This document shows positions 10,206 to 21,316 of a DNA stretch of 64,000 nucleotides, piece by piece. The notes under the pieces are model-generated. The model worked only from the letters and a program-made list of their open reading frames with translations, was not told the DNA's origin and searched no databases. The number at the start of each line of letters is the position of its first letter. Position 1 is the stretch's first letter. The position numbers and the translations under genes are program-made. Source of the stretch: Fonsecaea monophora (Eukaryota; Ascomycota; Eurotiomycetes; Chaetothyriales; Herpotrichiellaceae); assembly GCF_001642475.1 (NCBI RefSeq), contig NW_019173968.1, positions 124,001 to 188,000 of the forward strand, written 5' to 3'.

Positions 10206-12821
10206 GTTGACAATGTTCTATGCTTTAGGGAAGTACTTTGGATCGGTACAAGGTATAGATGCTGCCCGCAGGTATAAGGTCAAGGGTCAAAGGACTCGGC
10301 CTAGTTTCAAAGTGGAAGAAAGCTTTGCAGAGGCTGTAGCAAGAAACACAAGCACACAGAGATCCTTCTGTCCCATGAGCAGGGGCAGGGAGGGATCCAA
10401 ATAATATATGCCATCATGATGGTCGCGTCACAGAGCTCGATCGATGATTCTCCTCTCGGTGGAGAGGAGAGCCCCTAACCCGCTCAACCGAACGCCATCG
10501 TTGTGTGCTTGGTGGAGACGTATGCACAAATACACTTGTAGCAGGCCGCGAAATTGAGCCAGGTACTTGACAGAGCGGACAAGCAAGGGTCCTGGCCAGA
10601 AACCCACCACTCGCAGAGGTAGACAGGGTACTATTGACCTGGATCAAGCCCAATCTCCAGAATACAACTCAAGGTGTGTAGACTCTCCGCCAATGATCAG
10701 ACGAGGCGGCGCCTTCAAGCTCGACACTAGGACGGTGACTAACAGACTGAACTGGTACCCGAGCTGCGGGGAAATACTGGGGTAGGAAAGGCGCCGGCGA
10801 TGTGACGGGATTGTTGTTTTGTTTGCTTGACTTTGAACAAGCGCTTGACGATCATCGACCTCCGATCGACCAGTTCTATTCCAGGGTTTTTCCTCCGGAG
10901 TTTTTGGGGCCACGAAGGGCACGGGCATGTGAGAATATTAGGCCAAGAGCTTTGGGATTCTGCAACACCCAAAATGGATGCATCCCAAAGCGTCTTGGGA
11001 GGACCAGCTACTTGGGCTGGTTGGCATGATGCAGAAATGCTTCTGGGCACGGCCTTCTCGGAAGACGAATCTTTGCGGGGTTGGCGCCAATACCATTCGT
11101 AGATTCGATCTCGGGACTTGTTCAATATCTCTCTGCCTGAGTAAGAATTGCATCAGGGTCTCTGAGGGCGCCGATCGTCCATGGACAGGCTGCTTTTCGT
11201 CATAGCTTCATGTATGCGCACAAATAATGAAGAGTATAGTGTATTGACACCCTCCTGTGACTTGCCATCAAACTTCTGGAGTCTAGCTCTTTTCTGGCAC
11301 TCTAGTACGGTGTTTGTCCGTGGAGCGTGGCTTCTCATTCGACGACCAGAAAGGTTTGACGGGGGAAGGGTGGGATCAAAGCCCAAAGTGGTGGCTGGGA
11401 GGAGCTCGAATTGTTGCAAGCTCCCAAGGGGTGTTCAACAAGGACAGGGAGGAGAAAAGCGGTGATTCAGTTTGCGGTTCCGAATCGCCGTCTCCAGTTG
11501 GCGGTCCAAAAAGGTCTTTGCACCATTGTCCTATTAATTATCCACTGTTAGCTCCATGCCGGAATTGGTGCGCAGTGGCAACTCTTGCCACCCTTCTTGT
11601 TCCAAGTCGACACTCTCAGGAACAGGGAGCCCATGCCGTATGATCTGGTCAAGCTGTCGTGTTCGCAAGGCAGAAAGGGCCGTTTACCGTTGCCGCCCTG
11701 TCCCTGCTTGTTCTCAACAACAGTTTCTCGTCCAGTTGTCGAGAATTTTGGCGTCTGACCAGAGATCGATCGGACAGATGGGCTGGATTGCGTTTGCGAG
11801 TGACGGTTCCAGTCTCCGTTGACCCAGTGAAAATGTGACACCTGAGGGGAACAATCAGGGGTGTCATCCAACCAGAGATGAGTCGCAGGCTTCTTCCGCA
11901 TGGGTCCTGGTGTGAAAAGTGTATCACTCCATTCATCCAGTTGTACTTTTTTCTGAAGCTTCCGTGTCATCACGTGATTGTGCTTGAGACGGACATTATC
12001 CACTAAAATAAATTGAAAGCGACCCAATTGACTGGCACATACTGCTTCACTGCCTCCCGCCAGACATCCGTACATACTTGGTATGCGGAGATAATGAGGG
12101 AGGGTAGTGCACAGGGGCTGACTGGATCCTTTTGTCAGGATCACATACCGCCTGATTCAATTATCCCTATCCGAGGGTCACTCGAGCGTCTATTGGACAT
12201 GAAGGCTGCAAACTCCGCCCGTTGATGCTTGCTGAAGTTTATGGCACATGCCTTACTAGGAAATATGCTTCGTGCAGAGAGGCCGGGTATTTTATGCTGT
12301 TGTATTCAACGGGAGGCGGTAAACATGGAGTAGCTGCAGAGCACGTAGCGGTGTCAACAAAGATCTGAGAGCTTCCGGAAGCTGTACCTGGGCTAGGTGC
12401 TCCTGTTCGACGAGCCGGCCGTCTCAGTGAAAATGGTTTGGCGCAGTGTAATATCCCTATATTTCGCACTCTGGCCTTGCTTCCCACATACGACCGTTTG
12501 GAATAAGGCAACGGTCTGGTTGGCGAAAAGTATCAGCAGGCAAACAGACACATTTCCTCTTTTCTTGTCAATTGGATCATGATTTTACATGCAGCACAGA
12601 TTAGAACAGCGCGTGCCTTCAACCAGTATGTACAAGCTGTATGCGATCCGCCAGCGCTTTCATTCTGGTGCAAGGGTAGCGTCCGCCATCCCTAGAACCA
12701 GAATCACTTGGGTATCAACTCGAATCAACGCCCGTGTCTATTGTTGGTTTCTCCAAGCTTTTCGAGATACCACCCATCCCCAGCTTTTAGGTCACCTCGC
12801 TCCGTTGCCCGGCGTCATTGC
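10206..12821. other. 2.6-kb gene-poor region
   Basis: Lies between the acetate transporter start and the 3' end of the ATP synthase subunit e gene. Several open frames occur, the longest on the minus strand at 11548-12144, but none shows a recognisable domain, family-like composition or splice-supported extension. A palindromic TCACGTGA occurs at 11970-11977. A decayed gene or a non-coding transcript cannot be excluded. Confidence 0.45.
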
Positions 12822-13261
12822 TCAGCTTTCTGCGGAAAGCTTTGTTAGGTATGCCTCGAGATCGAAATTCTTGTCATTGGGATCCGTAATGACTATTTCC
12901 TTGTCAGTTCTATGGCTTCACAGGTCTATGAGCTGCAGTCAGATCGTAGTGTTCACATACTGTCATCACTGGCCGTCTTGGCTTGAGGAGGCAGCGTCTT
13001 CTTCGCCCATTCCAGCTTGGCTTTTTGTATTAATTCGAGTTTGTGATCGTATTCGGCCTTCTCGCGTGCAGCTGCAGAATGTGCATTGATGGTTCTTTGA
13101 TGCGAAAATCCGTAGAAAATACCGGCAACGAGAGCTGACCACCGGAGTACCTGTACATAATCAGCAATTCGTGTGTGACGCAGCAAAGCCCCATCAATCG
13201 AGCATCTCGAAATGTTGGGCCATTGGGAGGTGCGTACATTAACTCCTTGGGATGTTGACAT
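12822..13261 (-). CDS. ATP21: Mitochondrial F1Fo ATP synthase subunit e
   Basis: Three exons, 13261-13238, 13150-12961 and 12892-12822, with introns of 87 and 68 nt, give 94 residues. The single membrane helix carries the GxxxG motif (Gly18-Ile-Phe-Tyr-Gly22) known to mediate ATP synthase dimerisation and cristae shaping. A charged coiled-coil-like segment follows. The third exon was found by phase: a GTATGT donor at 12960 sits four codons before an in-frame stop, and splicing to 12892 adds about 23 residues beginning IITDPNDKNFDLEAYL, which fits the usual fungal C-terminus. Retaining the second intron would instead give a protein ending SDDSM. Subunit e sits in the inner membrane with subunit g. 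Confidence 0.92.
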
Positions 13262-13566
13262 TGTGACTGAGCCGCACCTGAGCCGCAAAAGCTAGAGCCC
13301 GACTATCAGAGCTCGAGTATGCGACTAATTTCCTTGAGCCGTTCACTTCTGCTTGAGAACGACTGTGGCGTCGAGAGAATCTGAAAATGGCTGCTGCGGA
13401 TAGTTGAAGCTGCAAATTGTTTCTTGGGAAGACCGAGCTTATCCCTGCGTCTTTTTGGATTTCTTTGTCACGTGATTGCGCGATTCTCGACATGCGCGCA
13501 CTTCATCCTCCGCTCTGTCAACCGTTTCTATCTAGTGCCCATCGGCACCCCGAATTTCAGTTCACC
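13262..13566. promoter_or_regulatory. Shared promoter of ATP synthase subunit e and dynein IC
   Basis: Only 305 bp separate the two divergent start codons. A palindromic TCACGTGA, the Cbf1-type site, lies at 13468-13475, within 100 bp of the dynein start. Confidence 0.5.
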
Positions 13567-15689
13567 ATGTCATCGCGTAAGGACGAGCTATTGGCCAAGA
13601 AGGCTCGCCTTGCGGAGCTACGGCGACAGAGGGAACTGCGCCAGGAACAATATACGTCGAGTCGGCAGAGTATTGGGGAGGTATGGACCTATTAGCCTCA
13701 ATTGAAGTCGGCGCTCACCATCACTAGGCCCCTTCACCTGGCAAAACCGCCGAGGAACGCAGGTCCGAAATCGATCACCTCGTCTCCAGTCTAATCGATC
13801 GGCAACGAGACAAAGATGTGGCCGCATCGCCCAGCAGACGTGCTAGTCGACCTAGTTCAATTCAGGGCACAGGACAACTCAGTCCCCAGCAAGATGTCGA
13901 ACCATCGCCAAAGAGGTTGATGCAATCAATAGCGACGCAGACCGAGAGCACGGATACTTCGTTCCCTAATGAAGTCGACGCTTCCGCCCATGAGCCTATC
14001 CCTTCGAAAAAGGAGTATATCACGTACACCAAGGGCGTGCAGACAGAACCATACCTCGAAGAACCCGTTAAATCACAAGAACCATCCGACGATGATGAGC
14101 TATCACTGCGACAGAGAAAACGGCTCAGCCGGCGTGACCAAGAGAGGGATGAAGAAATACGGTTGGCACTGCGGAAGGAAATTGAGGAAGAGTTACAAGC
14201 AACGCGCAATCGGGAATCTATAATCTCATTATCGACCGGTTCTCATCAACAGCACCGCTTTCCCCTGCGCATGCTCACCAATACTGAGCTCAATGCCGTG
14301 GTTGCCTCGCCCGAATTCGTTTCCTTCGTCGAGCGTTCTTCAAAAGTCATTGAGCGTGCCCTCGATATCGACGACGAGTATGACCTGCTGGCAGACTATA
14401 CCCGTACATCAACGCTTGATGACGATGACGACAATGACGCAACTCCTTATTCACGAACCGGCAAAAAGTCCCATTCTGTACGCGAGTCTTTTCAGTTGTT
14501 CTCCGACCGATACACACGCAGACGCATTGTCTCGGATATTCAGTTCTCTCCCCACTTTAATGAACTTCTCTTGTCTTCATACACCAAAAATCCTTCTGCC
14601 CCTCATGAACCGGCCGGTCTGGTTCTGCTGTGGAATACTCACGCACCGTCTCGGCCGGAGTACGTTTTCACGGCGTCGTCCGACGTTCTGTCGGCTCGTT
14701 TCTCACCGTTTCATCCTAATCTCGTCATTGGCGGCTGCTATTCCGGTCAAATATGCCTGTGGGATACTAGAACCTCGGGACGTACAGGGCAACCAGTCCA
14801 GAAAACGCCACAATCTGGATCCCACTTGGGCCACACGCACCCAGTCTACAGCATAAGTGTCGTGGGGACGCCCAATGCTCATAATATCATCACTGCCTCG
14901 ATGGACGGCGTTGTCTGCTCGTGGTCGGTGGACATGCTCACACAAGCCCAAGAATATCTCGTCCTCAACACCCCACCCCCGGCTAAAACTGACGACCTTG
15001 CTCCTACAAGCATGAGTTTTCCCGCCGCAGACCCCACCTTCTTCCTTGTGGGCACCGAAGAAGGCACCATTTACCCATGCCACCGGTATGATCGCGCAGG
15101 GGCTCAAGCGGGCGTGGACACTCGCGTGGCCTACAAAGGACACACGGCACCTGTTATGTCCTCGCAGTTCCATCCTGCGCGGGGACCCGTTGATCTAGGA
15201 GATCTACTGCTGAGTTCCAGCTCTGACTGGTCTGTCAAATTGTGGCGGGTGAAGCCCGCTGCAAGTTCTAGCACGAGTGCCTCGACTATCGCAGCAGGAG
15301 GGGCGGCACCAACAGTTCTGAGCCCCATCCTCAACCTTGCAAGAGAAGACCTCGTCTACGATGCAAAATGGGCGCCGCATAAGCCGTCGGTTTTCGCTTG
15401 CGTCACTGGTGCGGGAGAGTTGGAGGTGTTTGACCTCAGCTATGACCTGGAAGTCCCCATTGCCAAAGTAAGTCCCACAAGGGGGAAGAACGGGGTGGTC
15501 CCATTTAAGGGGTTGAACAAGGTAGCGTGGGAGGAGAAACGAGGTAGCCACATGGCCGTTGGCGGGCTCGATGGCGTTGTTACGGTATTCGACGTCGGCA
15601 AGGGCCTGCAATGCGGGAACGGCGAGGCCAGCATGGATGAGTGGGTGGGCATGAAGAGGTTAGTGACGAAGCTTGAGGGGGGAAAGTGA
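13567..15689 (+). CDS. Cytoplasmic dynein intermediate chain (WD-repeat)
   Basis: Two exons, 13567-13680 and 13728-15689, with a 47-nt intron, give 691 residues. The first exon encodes the basic coiled-coil N-terminus typical of dynein intermediate chains (SSRKDELLAKKARLAELRRQ), which binds p150/dynactin. Two LC8 light-chain-like motifs lie in the disordered linker: ATQTE around residues 107-111 and GVQTE at 141-145. The C-terminal half, from about residue 290, is a WD40 propeller that binds the heavy chain. The protein is part of the cytoplasmic dynein motor for retrograde transport and nuclear migration. It diverges from the ATP synthase subunit e gene. Confidence 0.93.
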
Positions 15690-15961
15690 CGCTCGTGTTC
15701 AACCCTCCATTATTGGCTAGGTCGGCTTTGGATATCAAGCTCTCCTGATCTGGAAAATGCCGCCAATGGTGGCGCTTTTGCGATGGCGATCGTTAGCCGG
15801 ATCGCGTTATCAGTGTTTGCTTTGGATTGGCAAATGATACCCCTTTGAGTATGTCCGTTTTGGCGGCATGTTCATGCAGAAGAAGAAAAGAATATCTCCC
15901 ACAGTCGACTGCCTATTGCTGTCCAGAGATGTCCACTGCCCCTTTTAACAGAAAATGAGGC

Positions 15962-16783
15962 TTATAACTTTGGCCCTCTCGCCTTGTTTCCATTTCCATC
16001 CCCGCCCAGCAACCCCAGCCGACTCAGATCCACCCCGACGTGATTCCGCCCCAGTAACACCTCCTGGCAATCGTCCTCCGCCACGCCGTTGACAAACTGC
16101 GTGACGAGGAAATCGACCCGTCGCTGGCCCAGCACGACCATGGGCGCGTGCCATGTGCCGGGGGCATACGTGACAGCCTGGTCGCCTCTAGCGATGAAGG
16201 CGCGCAGACGGGTGAGATCCGGAGGATTGGCGACGGTCACTGCGCCGGCGCCGGGTGTGAGGGTGGCGGTTGTGGTTGAACTGGGTAGCGAGGGCGCCAC
16301 GACGACGAGAAACACAGCCGATGATGAGTCCGCGGCGGAGAGACCAAGCGGGCAGAACGTCTGAGTCGTGTACGGGTGTCGCTCGAGGATGGAGACGCGG
16401 AAGATGGTCTCGCCCGACGACGGGGCCGTCTCGATCCCGATCCCGCTCAGGTTTCGCGGAAAGCACGAGAACATGCTCATCTGGGGCTGTGAGGCCGGCG
16501 CCGGGGCGGCGGGGTAGTTATTAGTGAACTGCGAGATGGGGGACGTCTTCAGCGCGGAATTCTGGTTCGCAAACATCGGCGCGGGCTGGTGCGGTGCGTG
16601 AAGCGGGACGGGGATGGACGCGGCTGAACGCGGGGGTGTCGTCAAAGACGGTTCAAAGGGCGGGGAAATGGCGGTGCCGAAGGCGGAGAATGCCGCCGGT
16701 GTCAAGGGCTCGAGGGGCAAGAGGAGTGGTGCTTGTCGAGAGGCCGAAAGGGACGGGACCAGTGGGAGTGTCGGGGGCGTCAT
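15962..16783 (-). CDS. DAL3: Ureidoglycolate lyase
   Basis: Single exon, 273 residues from the ATG at 16783. The frame extends upstream to 16993, but the sequence before Met71 of that longer frame looks non-coding. The ureidoglycolate lyase fold is indicated by RVSILERHPYTTQTFCPLG near the middle, the YAPGTWHAPMVVLG block and the C-terminal EDDCQEVLL segment. The enzyme splits ureidoglycolate to glyoxylate and urea in the last step of allantoin use as a nitrogen source. Pro/Ala-rich insertions near residues 35-75 and 100-115 exceed the yeast length. No other purine-catabolism gene is in the window. It is tail-to-tail with the dynein gene, 272 bp away. Confidence 0.9.
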   Translation of the reverse strand: MTPPTLPLVPSLSASRQAPLLLPLEPLTPAAFSAFGTAISPPFEPSLTTPPRSAASIPVPLHAPHQPAPMFANQNSALKTSPISQFTNNYPAAPAPASQPQMSMFSCFPRNLSGIGIETAPSSGETIFRVSILERHPYTTQTFCPLGLSAADSSSAVFLVVVAPSLPSSTTTATLTPGAGAVTVANPPDLTRLRAFIARGDQAVTYAPGTWHAPMVVLGQRRVDFLVTQFVNGVAEDDCQEVLLGRNHVGVDLSRLGLLGGDGNGNKARGPKL

Positions 16784-17627
16784 GGTGGACAGGAGTCGGG
16801 GCTCGATGTCTGCCTTTTGGTACACCTTGTGGCCGTCAGGATGTCGAAAGTCGAAAGGCTGAAGCCTGCAAGTTTCCGAATCCGAGTTCAGGGCTGCGCG
16901 GACGCCTCTGTGCCGCGGATTCTTTCCAATTGATAACGTCTTTTGTTCACTTTGTCGATTTATAAAGGCCAAGTTTTTGTATTGATTCGCCAAATCTATT
17001 TCTGTATCGCTTCTTCTCTCTTCTCAAACAGTTGGATCTGATGTTCTCCTCGGCCAGAGGATGTCTGCGAACAATTGCGTATACACTGGTTCACGGTTAT
17101 CGGGTGATTTCAACGTGGAAGAGGGCGTCGGATTACCTCGCTCTCGTAGTTGTGTTCTTGGCACGCGGACGAGGCTTCCTAGGAGCCAATCAGAGGCAGC
17201 GTCTTGCGTTAGGGACATTTAGTCTTCCCAGTTGGACTTGGAAGTCGTAGAGTTTCTTTTGATTGATACACAAGTAGGAATTTGTAGGGATATACCAAAA
17301 AGCTAGCGGTATTAGGCCTGGAGGGTGCCTGTAGACTCCCTTTGCTTAGACACAACGAACGAGTGAACGATTATCACGTTAGCAATTGAAAAGAATAGAT
17401 TGTGACCAGCCCGAGAATAAACGGGCGACTTTATTAGTTTCGAGGTAGGAAACGATACTAGATACGAACAAAAAATACAACGCGTGGCATCAATGAAAGA
17501 GAACCAGGACTGACATCCTTACCAATTCAGCGTAACGCCCCGGCCATCAGCTCGAGGACCAGCCTCATAAAGCTTCATACTGGCCCCAAAAAATACTGGC
17601 GCAAGATAAACTTACCTTTGTCCAAAA
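16784..17627. other. Intergenic region, no gene seen
   Basis: Promoter side of the ureidoglycolate lyase gene and 3' flank of the RING gene. No coding signal or notable repeat was seen. Confidence 0.5.
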
Positions 17628-19169
17628 TCACAAGATGTCCATTCGTCTCACCTCCGTTTCCAAGACATTTGCAAGGGAGGCATAATTGACCTCAGCTCTG
17701 CACAGCGGGCAGGTCATGCTATCCTCGCTATGCAGCTGTTGAAGGAGCCAAGAAAGCAAGCATTGGGTATGAAACGGTCTCTGGCAACAACGCGTCACCA
17801 CTGGACCGGCTGCAACTTCGCCGTTTTCTGGGAGATCCTCGTGGCAAATTGGACACATCATATGGTCTTCGTCGAAGGCGGGCACAACTAGTGGTTCTGC
17901 TCCAGCATCCCATGAGTGGAGGATGTCCGCCGCGTAGTCGACCTCCTTCAGTCGTTCGGTCTTCAAGGTAGCGACGGCCGACCTGAAAAACTCCCGATAT
18001 TTGCACCGTTCATACCGCAAGGCGGCAGCCAAGAAATTCTCGCCATCGGCCAGCATCGAGGCCTCCTTGTCCAACAGATAACGCTCGGCTTGGAAGGTGC
18101 GGGCTCGGACTTGGTTGAGCATCCCTTCTTCCCTCTCAAGTCGTTCACGGATGACAAGCACATCCTCAAGGGAGAAATCGCTGGTGTCTTGCTCTTGCAA
18201 GAAATACATACTCTTCAGTTCCTCCATGCTTTGATTGAGAAGGTCGATAGCGTTGTGCCCTGCATCGTCAGCGGGTACTTCAAGCACGAATTCGTTGATT
18301 ATGGACGAAACTCTTTCGGTAACATCGTTCGTAGCAACTTGGAGATTGAGCATGTCATATGCATAATCGCAAGCTTCTAGGAGAGCGCGTGAGCTTTGAG
18401 CTGCCTCACTCTCCAAAAGTTGTCTCTGCGGCCACATTCGTTCCACGTACATGGCGGTCTCAAACCACGGAGGGATCTCCACAGCCCAGACAAACGCCGG
18501 CGCTTGTACCGGTGGCGGAGCAAATTGCGCTTGTGGAATCAGGTTCGGTCGTGCCTGATAGATGCGCTGCCACATTGGAGCGGTCAAGTGATGTGTGTAC
18601 TCCACAAAAGAAAGTCTTGGATCTGGTGGCACCGCCGTGGGCTCTCTGCACAAATAACCTTGGAAAAGTCCCATAATCTGAGGAAAATTTGCTCGTGAAT
18701 TGTCAATACTCCACTTGAAACGCACAGTCCATATATCCTTCAGGGCTTGAGTCGCCTCTTGAGTCGCCTCTAGGTTGGTGGTGAAAGTTTCGATCTCGGT
18801 CTGAATACGATCCATGGGTGCCAGGTAATCAATTCCCTCGCTTGCGAAATCCCGGACGATTTCGAGGGAGGGGTCATTGCTGAGAGTATCTGTGGACTGG
18901 GAGAGGTTGTCTCTGAAGAGCATCATGAGTCGGATGCGATTCTCGCGCTCTCCGTGCAAGGCGTGACAGAAGAGACCGCAGAAATCGTCCTGTGCAACCA
19001 GTGACAAGTTAGATGGCATGGCGCGGGCGAAATCTCGGATTTCTTCGATATCTTCCTCATCCACCAAATCTGCGTCTATTGCGTGCGCGAAAGCCACCAG
19101 ATGGAAGCAGATTCTCTGCCACCATGGGGGCGCAATCTGCATGAGCCACATCCAGTCAATTTGGTCCAT
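17628..19169 (-). CDS. C-terminal RING-finger protein, possible E3 ubiquitin ligase
   Basis: Single exon of 513 residues. About 430 N-terminal residues are helical-looking, acidic and Trp-containing, and match no family I recognise. A RING domain lies at about 439-490: CPIC, a paired CC, the FHTQC segment and CPLC. The adjacent cysteines in RCCQRPFHTQC replace the usual C-x-H pair, a known variant. The protein is therefore probably a ubiquitin ligase whose substrate is recognised by the N-terminal part. No membrane segment or signal peptide is visible. Confidence 0.75.
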   Translation of the reverse strand: MDQIDWMWLMQIAPPWWQRICFHLVAFAHAIDADLVDEEDIEEIRDFARAMPSNLSLVAQDDFCGLFCHALHGERENRIRLMMLFRDNLSQSTDTLSNDPSLEIVRDFASEGIDYLAPMDRIQTEIETFTTNLEATQEATQALKDIWTVRFKWSIDNSRANFPQIMGLFQGYLCREPTAVPPDPRLSFVEYTHHLTAPMWQRIYQARPNLIPQAQFAPPPVQAPAFVWAVEIPPWFETAMYVERMWPQRQLLESEAAQSSRALLEACDYAYDMLNLQVATNDVTERVSSIINEFVLEVPADDAGHNAIDLLNQSMEELKSMYFLQEQDTSDFSLEDVLVIRERLEREEGMLNQVRARTFQAERYLLDKEASMLADGENFLAAALRYERCKYREFFRSAVATLKTERLKEVDYAADILHSWDAGAEPLVVPAFDEDHMMCPICHEDLPENGEVAAGPVVTRCCQRPFHTQCLLSWLLQQLHSEDSMTCPLCRAEVNYASLANVLETEVRRMDIL

Positions 19170-19485
19170 TTTTGTTTTGAATGCTTCTGAGTTACACGGT
19201 TGTCAAGCTGCGAAACATGAGTTATTGGCAGGTCTCTCAGCGGACCAAAGATCGAGACAGCATTAAGTACTTGTGAGGTCTACCACTTCAACAAAGATGG
19301 TATCCGGATCTATTCATAGAGCGTGGACAGTCCTCCAACAAACCGGTTTTCAAAGGTCTTTGATGAAGCAGACTATGAATGAAACAATGATCGATGATGA
19401 AAAGCACCAACGAGATACATTGCTCATTGTTCGTGGACAGGGCGAGAGTCCGAAATTGTCTCTTTGTTGTCGGAGTCAGTAAACA

Positions 19486-19665
19486 ATGGCTCGCAGGGCG
19501 TTCGATAGGACTATTCTGGGAGGGGCAATGCCTAGGCCCGTCCTCGCCAGCCATGGCTTTGTGATGGTGTCGACTTTTGGGGGGACCATTGGGCTCAACT
19601 CGGCCAGACAGGAATCGATTCTGTGCATGATGGGCATCACAGAACCTCGCGATTTGGTTCTATGA
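19486..19665 (+). CDS. Possible small protein of 59 residues
   Basis: ATG at 19486 in a strong context (A at -3, G at +4) opens 59 codons. The middle (about residues 16-40) is moderately hydrophobic and Gly-rich, with VLASHGFVMVSTFGGTIGLN as its core. This has the general look of a very small membrane protein, but no family was recognised and the frame may be chance. Confidence 0.25.
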   Translation: MARRAFDRTILGGAMPRPVLASHGFVMVSTFGGTIGLNSARQESILCMMGITEPRDLVL

Positions 19666-19717
19666 TGAAGAGATGCTGCAAGAGCAGCATGGTCGGCGAT
19701 CTGGAAGGTTATATAGA

Positions 19718-19745
19718 GGGGAGAGAGAGATATATATATATATAG
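19718..19745. repeat. GA/TA microsatellite
   Basis: GAGAGAGAGA is followed directly by about seven TA units, in intergenic DNA. Confidence 0.8.
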
Positions 19746-20230
19746 AGCTTGTTAAGCTATCTAGCAGTGGTTAGAATCCACATGATGGTCCAACAGTAAA
19801 CATTGATGTTGCGGACAGTGTTGGAAAAGACATACTAATGATACTTGTGCTGCACTAGCTCATACGGAGCTTGAAGTCCTCAAGTAGGCATGTGTGGCAG
19901 CAGCCTAGGACTATTGCACATCTGTTCATGCTTGTGAAACTTTATGGTGGCAACAGGTCATCGACTGCTGATTTTGAGGTCTAGAGCCGGATCAAAAGTG
20001 TCATATCTGCTGATTCAACGTCTGTTGAATGCTTTCGAGGGGAGGGGAAGCGCCATGGGAAATAGAAGCCTTCAGCCTTTGTGCCACCAGGGCGGTCGGG
20101 TTGCGCCCCAGTGAAGGGACACATTTTTAGCCCAGAACCAGTGTAAGGGCCGTTGACAAGGAAGACTACTCCAGTCTGCCCTGAGTGCCGCACGCCGATC
20201 CATGGGCCGCAGTCTCCTTCAACCTTCCAG

Positions 20231-20262
20231 AGTCTCCCAGGGTCTCCCAGGGTCTCCCAGGG
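20231..20262. repeat. Three tandem copies of a 10-mer
   Basis: The decamer GGTCTCCCAG (first copy AGTCTCCCAG) occurs three times in tandem. The copies are almost identical, suggesting recent slippage. Confidence 0.8.
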
Positions 20263-21316
20263 TGAACTGACTGGGGGCCATGCCTATAACTTTTCTGTGG
20301 TATGCACCTCACAGCTGACGCGCTCTTCGCGGCTCAAGTGTCACGGAAGAAGTATGTTGATTTGAGGATTCGGTGCAAAATCCAACAAGGATGAAGGACA
20401 AATTTCTTTGTATGTTGGGCTGGCAGGCTGGGATGAAGTTGCGGTAAAGCTGAATCTTTATTGATTGTTCGTCTTGAAGAGGTTAGCGTCTTGGCAATAT
20501 TGGCATCTAGCCTTATCAGGCGCTGAGGTCGTGTTCCCGGAATATCAATTTCAACCTTTGTCTCCAGACCGGAATTCTTTTGTTCGTTTTGTGTCTTCTT
20601 CTCAAGATATCACTTTGTGATGCGTATCTTTACGGACAAAAAAGCCCTTGTTCTTTTCCTGGACTTTCGTGATCCGCGACCACTCTGCACGACAAGTGGC
20701 GGATTGAGCCTTGTGCCCATGACATGTTTCCTGTGGACGTTACCGAAACAGACACAAGCCGTGGACTTCATGACAACGAGTGATGAAGGATCCTGGAGAG
20801 TGATCTGAGAGCTTAATAAAATATTATACCGTAAGTGTCGTGGAAACTCTTGTACCTCCGGATGTGAGCCCCCATTACAGACGGGCGAGGCTGAATGTGA
20901 AAGGGGCTGCCTTTCCCCCCTGGTCCTTGAAACTCACTCAAAGCATATGGAATTTTGGTCTTTCGCAAAACTTTGGACAAATCACTCCAAGACTGTGCGT
21001 GGTGGTTCAACACCATGTTACCCATGAGCTCTCTCCTTCTGTCACTTTGTTTGACTCTTAGTCTTGTTTGTTGCAACGCGTGGAGTGATAAATCCACAAC
21101 ATGTCATATTTGTCCCAAGGCGAAGCACAGATTGTCACGACACGGCGTGAGTGACATGACGAAACTCTACATAAATATGTCTGAACCACATCATCCATCA
21201 ATCCTCCCATCCTTGGTTCCCCATCTACCTTGCGCTAGGCACGCACGAAGACCCCCTATCGTCAATCAACCTACCTGTTCGTAAAGACTCGAAAACGGCA
21301 GCACCGCTTATTTGAT

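Larger units (their letters stand above)
19170..21316. other. Intergenic region between divergent genes
   Basis: About 2.1 kb between the RING gene and the Arg/Gly/Asp-rich gene. It contains one small ORF with a good start context (19486-19665), a GA/TA microsatellite and a short decamer repeat, all listed separately. No other coding signal was seen. Confidence 0.5.

Noticed and set aside
11548..12144. 198-codon minus-strand open frame
   Set aside because: No recognisable domain, irregular composition with many Cys, His and Ser, and no splice-supported extension. Could be chance or a decayed gene.
12589..13089. 166-codon plus-strand frame
   Set aside because: Lies opposite the last two exons of the ATP synthase subunit e gene and is their shadow.
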